NCBI GenBank assembly: GCA_016715815.1
Contig: JADJXN010000005.1
Location: 88,360 to 152,359, forward strand
Reading direction: 5' to 3'
Length of the DNA: 64,000 nt
From: Oligoflexia bacterium
GTDB taxonomy: Bacteria; Bdellovibrionota; Bdellovibrionia; JABDDW01
Part shown: one piece after another, positions 1 through 10,354 of the stretch
Numbering within the stretch: position 1 is the first letter of the stretch
How the letters are laid out: every line of letters starts with the position of its first letter
Notes under the pieces: generated by a model
Databases searched by the model: none
Told to the model about the DNA's origin: nothing
What the model saw: only the letters and a program-made list of their open reading frames with translations
Program-made: the position numbers and the translations under genes

Positions 1-599
1 AACTCTCTTTTAACAGCCATTAAAAGATAAAAAGCCACTCCCACACCAGATAAATGCCCAAGATCTGAACCACATGTTCCTTTATTTGGGTTAATAACAG
101 CAACCGCTTGAGGTAAATTTTTTCCGGGTAAATGATGATCTGTAATAATTAAATCAAGGTTTAACTCTTTAGCATGATTAGCTTCATCAACGGCTGTAAT
201 TCCGCAATCAACACTAATAACAAGTTTTGCCCCTTGATCTTTAATTATTTTTAGCGCTTCCTTGTGTATTCCATAACCCTCTTCAAAGCGTGAAGGTTGG
301 TAAAAGCTGACATTTTCAAAACTTAAAAGTTTAAGACCTTCAACTAAAAGTGCAATGGCACTTGAGCCATCAAGATCATAATCTCCATACACGCAAACTT
401 TTTCCTGGTTAAGCCAAGCCTGCTTTAAACGTGTTACAGCTGCCTGCATACCATCAAGCTTAAGTGGGTCAGTTAAATCTTTAAGAGATGGATTTAGGTA
501 ATTTTTAATTTGCTCAGGTGTTTTAATTTCACGTGCAATTAAAAATTTTTTATTAAATGGTAAATCAACATCTTCACAGCGCCTTCGCCACCGAGCCAT
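1..599 (-). CDS. recJ: Single-stranded-DNA-specific exonuclease RecJ, N-terminal part (gene runs off the window)
   Basis: RecJ degrades single-stranded DNA 5' to 3' in recombination and mismatch or base-excision repair. Translating the reverse strand gives about 199 residues with the DHH-phosphoesterase metal motifs in order: GDYDLDG near residues 72-78, VDCGIT near 130-135 and TDHHLPG near 153-159. The start ATG shares one base with the secF stop (TAATG), so the two are probably translationally coupled. The C-terminal half lies outside the window. The third residue between the motif aspartates is Leu rather than the more usual Ala or Val. Confidence 0.9.
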   Translation of the reverse strand, partial: MARWRRRCEDVDLPFNKKFLIAREIKTPEQIKNYLNPSLKDLTDPLKLDGMQAAVTRLKQAWLNQEKVCVYGDYDLDGSSAIALLVEGLKLLSFENVSFYQPSRFEEGYGIHKEALKIIKDQGAKLVISVDCGITAVDEANHAKELNLDLIITDHHLPGKNLPQAVAVINPNKGTCGSDLGHLSGVGVAFYLLMAVKRE

Positions 600-1507
600 T
601 ATCTTTTAAACTTATCCAGTATGATAATAAATGGGCTTGCAACATAAATTGAAGAATAAGTGCCAAGAATTATTCCAATAAGCATGGCAAATGCAAAGTC
701 TTCAATAACACCACCGGCATAAAGATATAAGCATAGAGTTGCAAGTAATGTTGTAAAACTTGTCAAAATAGTACGGTTTAACATGTCATTAATACTTCTA
801 TTAATAACATCTTTAATGGGCCGTCCCTTAAAGCTAGCCAAACTTTCTCTAATTCTATCAAAAATAATAATGGTGTCGTTAAGAGAGTAACCAATAATAG
901 TTAAAACAGCCGCCATGATTTGAATATTAACCTCTTTTTGAAGAAGTGAAAATACACCTAAAGTCACAACAGCATCATGAAATAAACAAATAACTGCGCC
1001 AGGGGCAAATTTGTAATCAAACCTTAAACCCACATAAATAAGGATACATAAAATGGAGTAAAATGCCGCCAATACTCCATTTCTTTTTAATTGGCTTCCT
1101 ACTTGAGGGCCAACAGTATCAATCCTTCTAATTTCAGCAGTTGGCCATTTTGCCATTATGGCATTTTTAGTAGATTCAATTGTTTTAAGTAAAATTTCAT
1201 TTGTTTCCTTCTCCGTGGCACCTTGGCGTACTTGTACGCGAATGAGATACTCATTACTTTCCCCAGAAAATTGTTGAACAACGGCATCACTGAAACCAAT
1301 TTCTTTAGTAAAGCTTCTAACTTGGTCAATACTTACTACATCAGTGAATTTAACTTGAATCTCTGTTCCACCAGAAAAATCAATTCCGTAGTTTAGCCCC
1401 TTTGTGAAAATAAGAACTAAAGAAATGATGGTGAGAAGAATGCTAAAGCCACCCCAAAAACCAATCCATTTTGTAAAATTAATGTCAACCTGATCTTTTT
1501 TTGTCAT
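599..1507 (-). CDS. secF: Protein translocase subunit SecF
   Basis: SecF pairs with SecD in the inner membrane and uses the proton gradient to help pull secreted proteins through SecYEG. The 302 residues show one N-terminal membrane segment followed by the family signature GLNYGIDFSGGTEIQVKF, a periplasmic domain, then five C-terminal membrane helices containing the conserved GYSLNDTIIIFDRIRE stretch. Length is normal for SecF. It follows secD by 19 bases and touches recJ, so yajC-secD-secF(-recJ) form one transcription unit. Confidence 0.96.
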   Translation of the reverse strand: MTKKDQVDINFTKWIGFWGGFSILLTIISLVLIFTKGLNYGIDFSGGTEIQVKFTDVVSIDQVRSFTKEIGFSDAVVQQFSGESNEYLIRVQVRQGATEKETNEILLKTIESTKNAIMAKWPTAEIRRIDTVGPQVGSQLKRNGVLAAFYSILCILIYVGLRFDYKFAPGAVICLFHDAVVTLGVFSLLQKEVNIQIMAAVLTIIGYSLNDTIIIFDRIRESLASFKGRPIKDVINRSINDMLNRTILTSFTTLLATLCLYLYAGGVIEDFAFAMLIGIILGTYSSIYVASPFIIILDKFKR

Positions 1508-1526
1508 TTTTATCCATCCTATAAAA

Positions 1527-3221
1527 TCAAACGCTTAATTTTTTAAAACCAACTTTATCTATTAAAAGCTCTATCATAGTTCGTGTCACAAAAACTGATG
1601 CAAAAAGTGATGTCACAATACCTGTTAATAATGTAACTGCAAAGCCTTTAACGGCTCCTGTTCCATAATGCATTAGAATGAGACTTGTAATGGCTGAGCA
1701 AATATTAGCATCAAAAATGGCCCAAAAAGCCTTATCAAAACCAATTTCAATGGCTGCCTTGTTACTTGAGTTTTTTCTTAACTCTTCTCTGATACGCTCA
1801 AATATAATAACGTTTGCATCCACCGCCATACCAATGGTGAGCGCAATACCTGCAATACCAGGCAAAGTTAAAGTGGCATTTAATGCGGTCAAAATAGATA
1901 AAATTAAAAATATGTTTATTCCCAAAGCCACATCGGCAATTAAGCCTGCACCTTTGTAGTAGATAAGCATAAATAAAACTATTAAAGTTGCAGCAATGTA
2001 GCTTGCCTTAATTCCCTTTTGAATACTGTCCATTCCAAGAGTTGGCCCAACTGTTCTTTCTTCAAGTTGTTCAAGCGCTGCTGGAAGCGCCCCAGCTCGT
2101 AGAGCCATTGCTATATCTCTGGCTTCACTCATTTGTGCATTATAATCTCGGCCTGAGCCTAAAGTAATTTGTGCATTACCACCAGAGATTTTTTGTCTAA
2201 TGTTGGGGGCTGAGTAAACAACATTATCTAAAATAATGGCCATGTTTTTATTTACGTTTTCCCCTGTAACTTGAGCAAATTTATTTGCACCATCAGCATT
2301 AAAAGATAAAGAAACATAGGGCTCGTTAAAATCTTGGCTCATGGCTACCCCTGCATCTTTTAAACTATCCCCTGCAAGAGCTACTTCTTTTAAAAGATAG
2401 GGAACTTTACCAGCGCTTATCTCTAATGCATTTTCATTTTTGCCAAAAAGAACAATGCTTCCCTGGGGTAATTTATTCTTAATATCAGCATTAATTTTTT
2501 TAACATACTCACTATACTTCATGCTTTTAATTGTGTAATTGCCTGTCTTTTCAGCATCCGCAACAATTTGAGCGACTTGTTGCTTGCTCATTGAAGTGTC
2601 TTCAATTCTAAATTCTAATCTTGCGGTTCTATTAATAAGCTCTTTGGCACGCTCAGCATCTTTAATACCTGGTAATTGAATAAGTATTCTACTCTCACCT
2701 TGAGCGGCAATACTTGGTTCACTCACTCCAAATTCGTCAATTCTATTACGTATGGTTTCAATGCTTTGGTCAATGGTACGCTTTTTAAGATCGTTTATAT
2801 ATAAATCACTATATTTTAAAGTAATCTCCGTTCCAGAAACATTTAAAATTTGAAGATTGGTTCCATAGTTTTTTTCAATTAAATCTCTTACTGCTGATTC
2901 TTCGCCTGCTGCACCCATTTTAATAATAATGCTAAGCCCGTTTAAGCTATTATCATCTCGCTTAACACTAACTACATTTAATGATTTTTCTTTAAACATA
3001 GAATCAAGTGTTAAAGCCAAGCGCGTCGTGCTTTCTTTTAAAACACTTGGTACATCAACACCCATTACAAGGTAAAGCCCCCCTTGGATATCTAGCCCGT
3101 AGCGGATTTTATCTTTTGTTGGCCACCAACTTATTTGCTTTACGTTGGGAACAAAAAATATGGTTGCACCTATAAGCACTAATATAATGACTACTATTTT
3201 CCACGTTAAGCCTGTTTTCAT
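1527..3221 (-). CDS. secD: Protein translocase subunit SecD
   Basis: The partner of SecF in the Sec accessory complex. The 564 residues begin with a membrane segment and the signature RYGLDIQGGLYLVMGVD, continue with a large periplasmic domain (including the NRIDEFGVSEPSI block near residues 158-170), and end with a six-helix type C-terminus carrying IGMAVDANVIIFERIREELR. The ATG overlaps the end of yajC by four bases (ATGA), a sign of coupled translation. Length is ordinary for the family and no defect is visible. Confidence 0.96.
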   Translation of the reverse strand: MKTGLTWKIVVIILVLIGATIFFVPNVKQISWWPTKDKIRYGLDIQGGLYLVMGVDVPSVLKESTTRLALTLDSMFKEKSLNVVSVKRDDNSLNGLSIIIKMGAAGEESAVRDLIEKNYGTNLQILNVSGTEITLKYSDLYINDLKKRTIDQSIETIRNRIDEFGVSEPSIAAQGESRILIQLPGIKDAERAKELINRTARLEFRIEDTSMSKQQVAQIVADAEKTGNYTIKSMKYSEYVKKINADIKNKLPQGSIVLFGKNENALEISAGKVPYLLKEVALAGDSLKDAGVAMSQDFNEPYVSLSFNADGANKFAQVTGENVNKNMAIILDNVVYSAPNIRQKISGGNAQITLGSGRDYNAQMSEARDIAMALRAGALPAALEQLEERTVGPTLGMDSIQKGIKASYIAATLIVLFMLIYYKGAGLIADVALGINIFLILSILTALNATLTLPGIAGIALTIGMAVDANVIIFERIREELRKNSSNKAAIEIGFDKAFWAIFDANICSAITSLILMHYGTGAVKGFAVTLLTGIVTSLFASVFVTRTMIELLIDKVGFKKLSV

Positions 3222-3559
3222 TGTTTTGTTTCCTCTTTTGCAAGGCGTGCTATTTGTGATTTTAGAATTTTAATTTTTGTATTCTCACTAATTTGAAGAG
3301 TTATAAAAAGATCTGTAATGCCTACAACTTCTCCAAAAATTCCGCTTGTAGTTAACACAGAATCCCCTCTTTTAAGGTTAGCCAAAAAGTTTTGCTGCTC
3401 TTTGAGCTTTTTTTGTTGAGGCCTTGCAACTAAAAAATAAAAAACAACCATTATGACTACAAGTGGGAAAAGCATTTCTCCCATACCGGGTTTTGCTGCT
3501 GCTGGTGCTGATTGCGCAGATGCGATTGAAATAAATAAATTATAAAATAAAAAAAACAT
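3218..3559 (-). CDS. yajC: Preprotein translocase accessory subunit YajC
   Basis: YajC is the small single-pass membrane protein that accompanies SecDF. The 113 residues contain one long hydrophobic helix (MLFPLVVIMVVFYFLVARP, about 30-48) followed by the family hallmark RPQQKKLKEQQNFLANLKRGD and a basic cytoplasmic tail with SGIFGEVVGI. An additional hydrophobic N-terminus ending in SIASAQSA resembles a signal peptide. It is directly upstream of secD with a four-base overlap and 70 bases downstream of tgt, the usual bacterial tgt-yajC-secDF order. Confidence 0.93.
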   Translation of the reverse strand: MFFLFYNLFISIASAQSAPAAAKPGMGEMLFPLVVIMVVFYFLVARPQQKKLKEQQNFLANLKRGDSVLTTSGIFGEVVGITDLFITLQISENTKIKILKSQIARLAKEETKQ

Positions 3560-3629
3560 TGATATGACTCCCTTTGTGATTCCCTTTATTTAACTAGAAA
3601 ATCTAAAGTCACATACGTTTAAAAAAGAA

Positions 3630-4742
<1,113 letters not shown>

Positions 4743-4767
4743 TTACTTCCTCTTTAAAGATAAAGAC

Positions 4768-5808
4768 TTATACCATAACCGTTAAATCACCATAAGAAAA
4801 AAGACGAAACTGAGCTTCAACTGCCTGGTTGTAGGCATTTATTATTTTATCTACCGCTTCTTGATCACATGTGAAGTTTTGACCACAAAAGGCAGCAGCC
4901 AAAAGTAATAAAGAAGACTCCGGTTGGTGAAAGTTAGTTAAAAGCGTATCAATAACTCTAAATTTATAACCAGGCTTAATAAATAACTCAGCCTCTGCTT
5001 TTGCCCCACTAGCCCAACTCTCTAATGCTCGCACAACAGTTGTACCGCATGCCCAAACACGCCCACCGCCTTCTTTAGTTTTTTTTATTTTATCTTTCAC
5101 CTCAGGGCTTATAAAAAAACTCTCAGAATGAATTTTAAAATCATCAACGTTTTCTACATCAATGGGTAAAAATGTTCCTGCCCCAACATGTAAAGTAATA
5201 TAATCAATATCTACACCTTGGTTTTTAATTTGCTCAAGTTGCTCATTGCCAAAATGTAGGCTTGCAGTAGGGGCTGCAACTGAGCCCATCTCTTTTGCCC
5301 AAAGAGTCTGGTAGCGCTCAATGTCTTCTGGGTTATCATTATGGCTCTCTCTAAGTTGTAAAATATAAGGTGGTAATGGGACATGGCCAAATTGGTTTAA
5401 GTACTCTGTCACATCAATTTGATTTAAAATTTGAATCTCGCTTACTTTTCCTGTTTTTAAAACTTCAGCTTTTACTCCCCCTGGCAGATCAATTATTTTT
5501 TTCAGCTTTAACTTCATGTTTTTTGTTAGCACCTGCCAGTGCTGGCTTGATTGAAGTGATTTTAAATAAAACACTTCTTTATTACCCATTATTAATCTGG
5601 CTTTTAAAACTTTTGTGTTATTTAAAATTAAAAGATCTTTAGGCTTAAATAATTTGTAAAAGTCTAGCCAGGAAATTTCTTTAAAATTTTTAGAATTTTT
5701 GGGAATTATAAAAATTCTAGATTCCCCACGGGGCTTGGGTTTTAAAGCTACAAGTTCATTGGGGTAGTTAAAGCTTAACTGATTGGTCTTTAGAGTCAAA
5801 AACTTCAC
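4768..5808 (-). CDS. queA: S-adenosylmethionine:tRNA ribosyltransferase-isomerase QueA
   Basis: QueA transfers and isomerises the ribosyl part of SAM onto preQ1-tRNA to give epoxyqueuosine. Recognisable blocks are NNTKVLKARL, the long VAAPTASLHF stretch, ITLHVGAGTF, and the C-terminal TNFHQPESSLLLL; 346 residues is the usual size. The longest start is GTG at 5808, which overlaps the upstream SpoIID-domain gene by 41 bases; the conserved start of the family (SFNYPNELVALKP) lies about ten residues in, so a TTG a few codons downstream is possible. Confidence 0.94.
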   Translation of the reverse strand: MKFLTLKTNQLSFNYPNELVALKPKPRGESRIFIIPKNSKNFKEISWLDFYKLFKPKDLLILNNTKVLKARLIMGNKEVFYLKSLQSSQHWQVLTKNMKLKLKKIIDLPGGVKAEVLKTGKVSEIQILNQIDVTEYLNQFGHVPLPPYILQLRESHNDNPEDIERYQTLWAKEMGSVAAPTASLHFGNEQLEQIKNQGVDIDYITLHVGAGTFLPIDVENVDDFKIHSESFFISPEVKDKIKKTKEGGGRVWACGTTVVRALESWASGAKAEAELFIKPGYKFRVIDTLLTNFHQPESSLLLLAAAFCGQNFTCDQEAVDKIINAYNQAVEAQFRLFSYGDLTVMV

Positions 5809-6913
5809 TCACTTTTGCTAGCGGGTAGTAATGCCTTAAAATTTCTAAATAGGTTTTCCCATTTAGAGCCATGGCTTTGGCCCCCCACTGACAAAGACCA
5901 CTCCCATGACCGTATCCACGGCCTACAAAAGTGACTGAATTTTCATCAAAGGTCAAAGAAAAAAGTGTGCTTTTTAGCTTATCAAATCCAATTTTTTGCC
6001 TTAAATCCTGCCCTGAAATTTTTGTGCCGTTTACCTCTACAAACTCAGCCCTTCCAGTTGAGCTTTTAATAATTTTTATATCTTCATTAAGCGCATCTAA
6101 ACCTAAAACTTGGGCAAGTCTTTGTTTAGCCATTTTATATTTCCATTCAAATCTTCGCATTTTACAGTAATGGTCTTTTGTTGTTCCAATTTTGAGCTCC
6201 CCCACCCCCCAAACATTTGAAGGCTCCTCAGTATGTCCCCCACAATCTGAATGGTAGTAGGCTTTTAAGGGGAGCTGGTTTAAAAATAAAAATTCATTTT
6301 GAGTTTCATTTACTGCTTTAAGGGCTTCTTTTGAGAGGTTACTTTGAAGGCTATAAACTTGATCTAAGACATTTGCATTTAAATGAAAAATCTCATTTTT
6401 TCTGCTTAATAGCTGGCTGTAAGCATAGCTTCTGGCTGCAATAGCTTGAGCCTTTAAGGCTTCAAGTGGCCAATGTGAAGGCATCTCTCCCACAAGCACG
6501 CCTTGAATGTAATCATTTAATTTTAAATTAAGTATTACATCTGCTCTGTTATCATTCTTTGCTGATAAGAAAATGGGAGTTGGGTACCAAAATAAATTTA
6601 TTTTAATTCTTCCCGATACTGAATCTAATTTCAAAATGGGGTCTGAGGATTTTAATTTTTTAGAATTTTTTTGCACAACCCATGCTTGTGATCTTGAGAT
6701 TTTTATTGAATCATCCTTTATGAGGCTAACATTTTTAATTCCCTCAAGACTTAAATTATCAACCATAATTCCTGAGCCATTTAAATTTATGGGTAAACTA
6801 ATAGAGGCAATTTTGACTCTGACGCTTTTAGGCATGTCTAAAGTCTTAAAATTTGCATGAACTTTAAGTGAAAAAATACAGATTGCTGTGGTTACTAGAT
6901 GCAGATAATTCAA
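5768..6913 (-). CDS. SpoIID/LytB-domain protein, probable secreted peptidoglycan lytic enzyme
   Basis: SpoIID-type enzymes cleave glycan strands stripped of stem peptides, and in non-sporulating bacteria LytB/AmiD-like relatives remodel the wall. After a signal peptide (about residues 1-20) there is a poorly conserved region, then the SpoIID domain from about residue 130: GEMPSHWPLEALKAQAIAAR containing the glutamate used for catalysis in the family, YHSDCGGHTEEPSNVWG, and the C-terminal GRGYGHGSGLCQWGAKAMA. It overlaps queA by 41 bases. Domain assignment is firm; the biological role here is unknown. Confidence 0.88.
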   Translation of the reverse strand: MNYLHLVTTAICIFSLKVHANFKTLDMPKSVRVKIASISLPINLNGSGIMVDNLSLEGIKNVSLIKDDSIKISRSQAWVVQKNSKKLKSSDPILKLDSVSGRIKINLFWYPTPIFLSAKNDNRADVILNLKLNDYIQGVLVGEMPSHWPLEALKAQAIAARSYAYSQLLSRKNEIFHLNANVLDQVYSLQSNLSKEALKAVNETQNEFLFLNQLPLKAYYHSDCGGHTEEPSNVWGVGELKIGTTKDHYCKMRRFEWKYKMAKQRLAQVLGLDALNEDIKIIKSSTGRAEFVEVNGTKISGQDLRQKIGFDKLKSTLFSLTFDENSVTFVGRGYGHGSGLCQWGAKAMALNGKTYLEILRHYYPLAKVSEVFDSKDQSVKL

Positions 6914-6997
6914 ACTCTCTCCGTGAGTTAAAAACTACTGTTTGCACTATTAAACTATAAATTTTGATCTGTTAAAAGCTCTGACAAAGGTCTGGGT

Positions 6998-7603
6998 TTA
7001 TTTGTGGTAAATGGCTCTTCCATTTGGTTTTAAACCCTGAGCATTTAAAATCTTATTAGCCTCTACAATTATTTTTTGAGCTGCTGCAGAAGGTTTACCT
7101 AGCTCTGAAACTTTGCTTGAGCGCTTTGTGTTCGCATAGGGGCTGTAGGCACTATATGAATATGGAGGCAGGGTATTGTAATAGGCATCAAATAAATCTG
7201 AAGTGGGATCAATAGCTGACTTATTTTCAACATCATGGAGCCACCAATGTGTTTTCCATTTACCTTTTAAATCAGGGTTTTCTGATTTCATTAGCACAAG
7301 ACCTGAGTTTTTACCTCCAAGCATGTAATAAACTGCTTCAGCTGCACTTTTTTCAAACCCTATGCTTTTAACAAGAAATTTTATATTTAGAGCCCTTTGA
7401 AGGGGTGGTAATACCTCAGGGTCATCACGCAAAGTTTTAAAAGTTTGTCTAACCGCTTTAAGAACTCTAACTTTCTGAGGTAATTCAATAAGATTAGGAC
7501 GTGAATCTTTAAAGCTTGTTGCAATAATAGTAGAACAATCAATATCTTTTGCAGAAGCTAAAATGCTAAACAAGAATGAAAATATAAAAAAAACGTTTCG
7601 CAT
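6998..7603 (-). CDS. Secreted protein of unknown function
   Basis: About 201 residues starting at the ATG that gives a clean signal peptide (MRNVFFIFSFLFSILASA); the frame extends ten codons further upstream to a TTG but the extra residues spoil the signal. The mature part has a single early Cys, a Trp-rich segment (GKWKTHWWLHDVENKSA) and a Tyr/Pro/Ser-rich stretch (YYNTLPPYSYSAYSPYAN) near residues 140-157. I do not recognise the family. It is divergent from the CxxCH protein across a region holding a 9-base inverted repeat. Confidence 0.7.
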   Translation of the reverse strand: MRNVFFIFSFLFSILASAKDIDCSTIIATSFKDSRPNLIELPQKVRVLKAVRQTFKTLRDDPEVLPPLQRALNIKFLVKSIGFEKSAAEAVYYMLGGKNSGLVLMKSENPDLKGKWKTHWWLHDVENKSAIDPTSDLFDAYYNTLPPYSYSAYSPYANTKRSSKVSELGKPSAAAQKIIVEANKILNAQGLKPNGRAIYHK

Positions 7604-7674
7604 GCAGGGCAAATACATGCAATTAAAGTGCAACTCTTTTAAGCTTTATATACACTTTAAACTGCCTATAACCT

Positions 7675-7702
7675 AAAATAGTGACATTTCTGGCACTATT
7701 TT
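7675..7702. promoter_or_regulatory. Inverted repeat between divergent genes
   Basis: AAAATAGTG and CACTATTTT are perfect 9-base inverted arms around a 10-base loop, 28 bases before the plus-strand ATG at 7730 and about 72 bases from the minus-strand start at 7603. The position between divergent starts suits a regulator site or short hairpin. No regulator can be named. Confidence 0.4.
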
Positions 7703-7729
7703 GGCACGCTAGGTGCACTCTTTTAGCCT

Positions 7730-8989
7730 ATGCACGCAAGCATTTTACTAAGTATATTTTTAATTTTTTTAAGTCCTCCTGCCAGCACTTACTATGGGGC
7801 AGACACTTATTATATTGGTCAATTACAATATAACAAAGCTACTTTCTCAAAACCAGACTTTGATAAAATACTTAAACAAAAAAGCCCTCAATCTATTGCA
7901 GAGTTACTTAATTATTTACCAAAAAGTTTTTTAAAAAATGTAATTGCCATTTTTAAATCAAGAAGTCTTCAGGAAGCCAGCGGCAAAAACCCAAGAATTT
8001 TACTTTTTAATGAAGATGCAAGTTTTGTTATCACCCTTAACGGGCACCCTTCTCAAGCTGGTTTTGAAGCACTAGAGATTATGTATTTTGATTTTAATGA
8101 TTATAAATTTAAATTTTATGAAATGGTTTTTAAAAACGATCTTTCGGAGCGAATTAAATTTGATAAAAATGCAATCGATAGAACAAACCGAACAGGGGTT
8201 AACCCACCGGCATGCTTAGGCTGCCATAGAATGCCGGAGCCTCGCCCTAATTGGGGAATATACCCTACATGGCCCGGAGTATTTGCTCAAAGTGGTGAAG
8301 GTATTGACAGAATAATTTTTGATTATAAATCTGATAATTACATCATAAACAATGAATGGATTGCCTTTAAAGAATTCGTTAAAAATGCCACACAAAATTC
8401 TCGTTATTCAAAACTTAAAATAGATTATAAATATTGGTTTGATTTTATGAACTCTGTTGAAGAAAAAAATAGTACTGTTCAAAAATCAGTCTACACAACT
8501 TCTGATGCAAAAGATAAGCTGCTTCTAAACCCAACCAACTTTACCGGACACATTGCGGCACTTAATCTTCTTCGTTTAAGTAAAAATATAATTTGTAGCC
8601 CTAGCTACAAAGATAATAGAGACCTTCTTATCCCATCACACAGCAAAGGCTTTACTTACATTGCAGAGAAATTAAATTTAACAACGGCTGAACTGAAGAC
8701 GGAAATTAAAAATATAAATAAAATCCAAGAAGCAAGCGATGATTTGTTTTATGCTAATATTGATCAACTCTCTAGTGGAAGAACAAATATATACAGTAAG
8801 TCTAAGTTTGGAAAAAATGAATACGTTGCACTTTTACATATAATTCTATCTTCAAAGTTTAACATGAGCCTTTCAGATTATGAGCTTAGCTTTGAAAAAG
8901 GCTACCTAAACTTTTCCACACCATTTAAGGTTATAGAAAAACTAGATTCTGTATTAGAACACATGGAAAAAACTGTTAGCTGCCCTTAA
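7730..8989 (+). CDS. Secreted protein with one CxxCH haem-type motif, function unknown
   Basis: 419 residues with an N-terminal signal peptide (SILLSIFLIFLSPPAS). Around residue 163 it has CLGCHRMPEPRPNWG, a single CxxCH like the covalent haem site of c-type cytochromes, surrounded by a Trp/Pro-rich block (YPTWPGVFAQSGEG). The rest has no family I recognise and lacks repeated haem motifs. The 3' end overlaps the convergent uracil-DNA glycosylase gene by 14 bases. Periplasmic location and haem binding are inferred from motif and signal only; the Cys pair could instead be structural. Confidence 0.75.
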   Translation: MHASILLSIFLIFLSPPASTYYGADTYYIGQLQYNKATFSKPDFDKILKQKSPQSIAELLNYLPKSFLKNVIAIFKSRSLQEASGKNPRILLFNEDASFVITLNGHPSQAGFEALEIMYFDFNDYKFKFYEMVFKNDLSERIKFDKNAIDRTNRTGVNPPACLGCHRMPEPRPNWGIYPTWPGVFAQSGEGIDRIIFDYKSDNYIINNEWIAFKEFVKNATQNSRYSKLKIDYKYWFDFMNSVEEKNSTVQKSVYTTSDAKDKLLLNPTNFTGHIAALNLLRLSKNIICSPSYKDNRDLLIPSHSKGFTYIAEKLNLTTAELKTEIKNINKIQEASDDLFYANIDQLSSGRTNIYSKSKFGKNEYVALLHIILSSKFNMSLSDYELSFEKGYLNFSTPFKVIEKLDSVLEHMEKTVSCP

Positions 8990-9731
8990 GCCCAAGCTCC
9001 TTCATGGCGACTTTTAAATCATCCCAGACATATTTTTTTGCCGGTGGGTTTCTGAGTAAATACGCAGGGTGGTAGGTAATTAAAAGCTTTGTGTTTAAAA
9101 AGGGCATTACTTTACCACGTTTTTCGCCAATTTTTTCCTCTGTTTTTAACAAGCACTCCATGGCCGTGGCGCCAAGTGCAATCATTAGCTCAGGCTTAAT
9201 TTTAGCAATTTGAGAGAATAAATAATTTTCACATGCACCCACCTCATCACCTTGAGGCTTTCTGTTCTCTGGAGGGCGGCATTTTACAACGTTTGCAATA
9301 TAAACCTCTTCACGCTTTAACCCCATGGCCTCAATCATTTTTGTTAATAGCTGGCCAGCGCGCCCCACAAATGGCAACCCTTGCGCATCTTCATCAGCCC
9401 CTGGCCCTTCGCCTATAAACATAAGCCTAGCTTTTGTGTTACCACTTCCAAAAACAGTATTGGTTCTTGTTTTTGAAAGTTTACACTCAAAACATTTTGA
9501 AACCATTTTTTGAAGCTCACCCATATTTTTACTGGCGTAAGGGTCTTCAAAACTTGTTTTATGGTTCTTTTTTTGCTCAATTATAATTTCAGCCTTTAGG
9601 GTTTGCTCACTTGATTTAACTTGGCTTTTTAAAGAATCCTCTAAATTCTTTTGAGCGGGCACCTTTACGCCCTTTTTGGGAACATACTTTACGCCCAACA
9701 CATCTTTTAGATAACTAAAGTTTTCTTTCAT
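8976..9731 (-). CDS. Type-4 (Fe-S) uracil-DNA glycosylase
   Basis: Removes uracil from DNA after cytosine deamination. The glycosylase domain starts near residue 70 with [12 protein letters not shown], the first iron-sulfur cysteines, followed by [34 protein letters not shown] with further cysteines, and [11 protein letters not shown] near the C-terminus, the full motif set of family 4/5 UDGs. A basic, low-complexity N-terminal extension of about 65 residues precedes the domain; such extensions are common in this family. It stands alone, convergent with the CxxCH gene. Confidence 0.93.
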   Translation of the reverse strand: MKENFSYLKDVLGVKYVPKKGVKVPAQKNLEDSLKSQVKSSEQTLKAEIIIEQKKNHKTSFEDPYASKNMGELQKMVSKCFECKLSKTRTNTVFGSGNTKARLMFIGEGPGADEDAQGLPFVGRAGQLLTKMIEAMGLKREEVYIANVVKCRPPENRKPQGDEVGACENYLFSQIAKIKPELMIALGATAMECLLKTEEKIGEKRGKVMPFLNTKLLITYHPAYLLRNPPAKKYVWDDLKVAMKELGLKGS

Positions 9732-9802
9732 TGCGTTTTTCCTTTGTAATACAAAACATATATAACTAAAGGAAATCTATCAAATAGTAAATTTTTAAAA
9801 TA

Positions 9803-10354
9803 TTATTTATTTGTGAGAACTTGAGTTACCTTTGGAGTACTAACACTTACATACTTAACTTTTTCAATATCTTCCCCATCATATTTAACATAAATATCAA
9901 TTCCTCTTTTAGAATCAACAAGTCTGTAATCAAATAATACTATATGAGGAACTTCACTCTTAACTGCTTCTTTAATAAAGCTTGCTTCTTTAAATTGATT
10001 TTTTATGTTTGGTACTGTGACCTGAAAAGTATCGTCTAAAAGATTAATATTTTTAAAACTAACTTTTTTATCTTTACTAAAACCAATTGTTACCCTGGCA
10101 TCAACTGGCTTAAATTTATCGTCAAAATAAAACCAGTACAATTCGCCATCTATAATTTCAGACTCATGAGCCTTACCAAAAATCTCCTCTACTTGTTTGC
10201 TAGATATTTTTTGCAACTCTAACGACATAAACTTACTGTATAGCCTATTATAATTTGCATTTTTCATATTTGTAGTTTTACACCCAATGGTAACTACAAA
10301 TATCATGATCCAAATTTTAATTAGATTTGCTGATAGGCTTAATCTTTTCACCAT
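9803..10354 (-). CDS. Putative lipoprotein, function unknown
   Basis: 183 residues. A basic N-terminus (MVKRLSLSANLIK) and a hydrophobic stretch end in VVTIGCK, a weak lipobox (Thr rather than Leu at -3). The segment KQVEEIFGKAHESEIIDGEL followed by WYFYFDD-like aromatic residues resembles the BamE/SmpA fold, but I cannot confirm this. It overlaps the upstream HExxH gene by 38 bases, so the two are likely co-expressed. Confidence 0.65.
   Translation of the reverse strand: MVKRLSLSANLIKIWIMIFVVTIGCKTTNMKNANYNRLYSKFMSLELQKISSKQVEEIFGKAHESEIIDGELYWFYFDDKFKPVDARVTIGFSKDKKVSFKNINLLDDTFQVTVPNIKNQFKEASFIKEAVKSEVPHIVLFDYRLVDSKRGIDIYVKYDGEDIEKVKYVSVSTPKVTQVLTNK

Noticed and set aside
7691..7707. Sigma-54 promoter TGGCAC-N5-TGGCA
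   Set aside because: The -12 element should read TTGC; the mismatch makes the call unsafe, so only the palindrome was listed.
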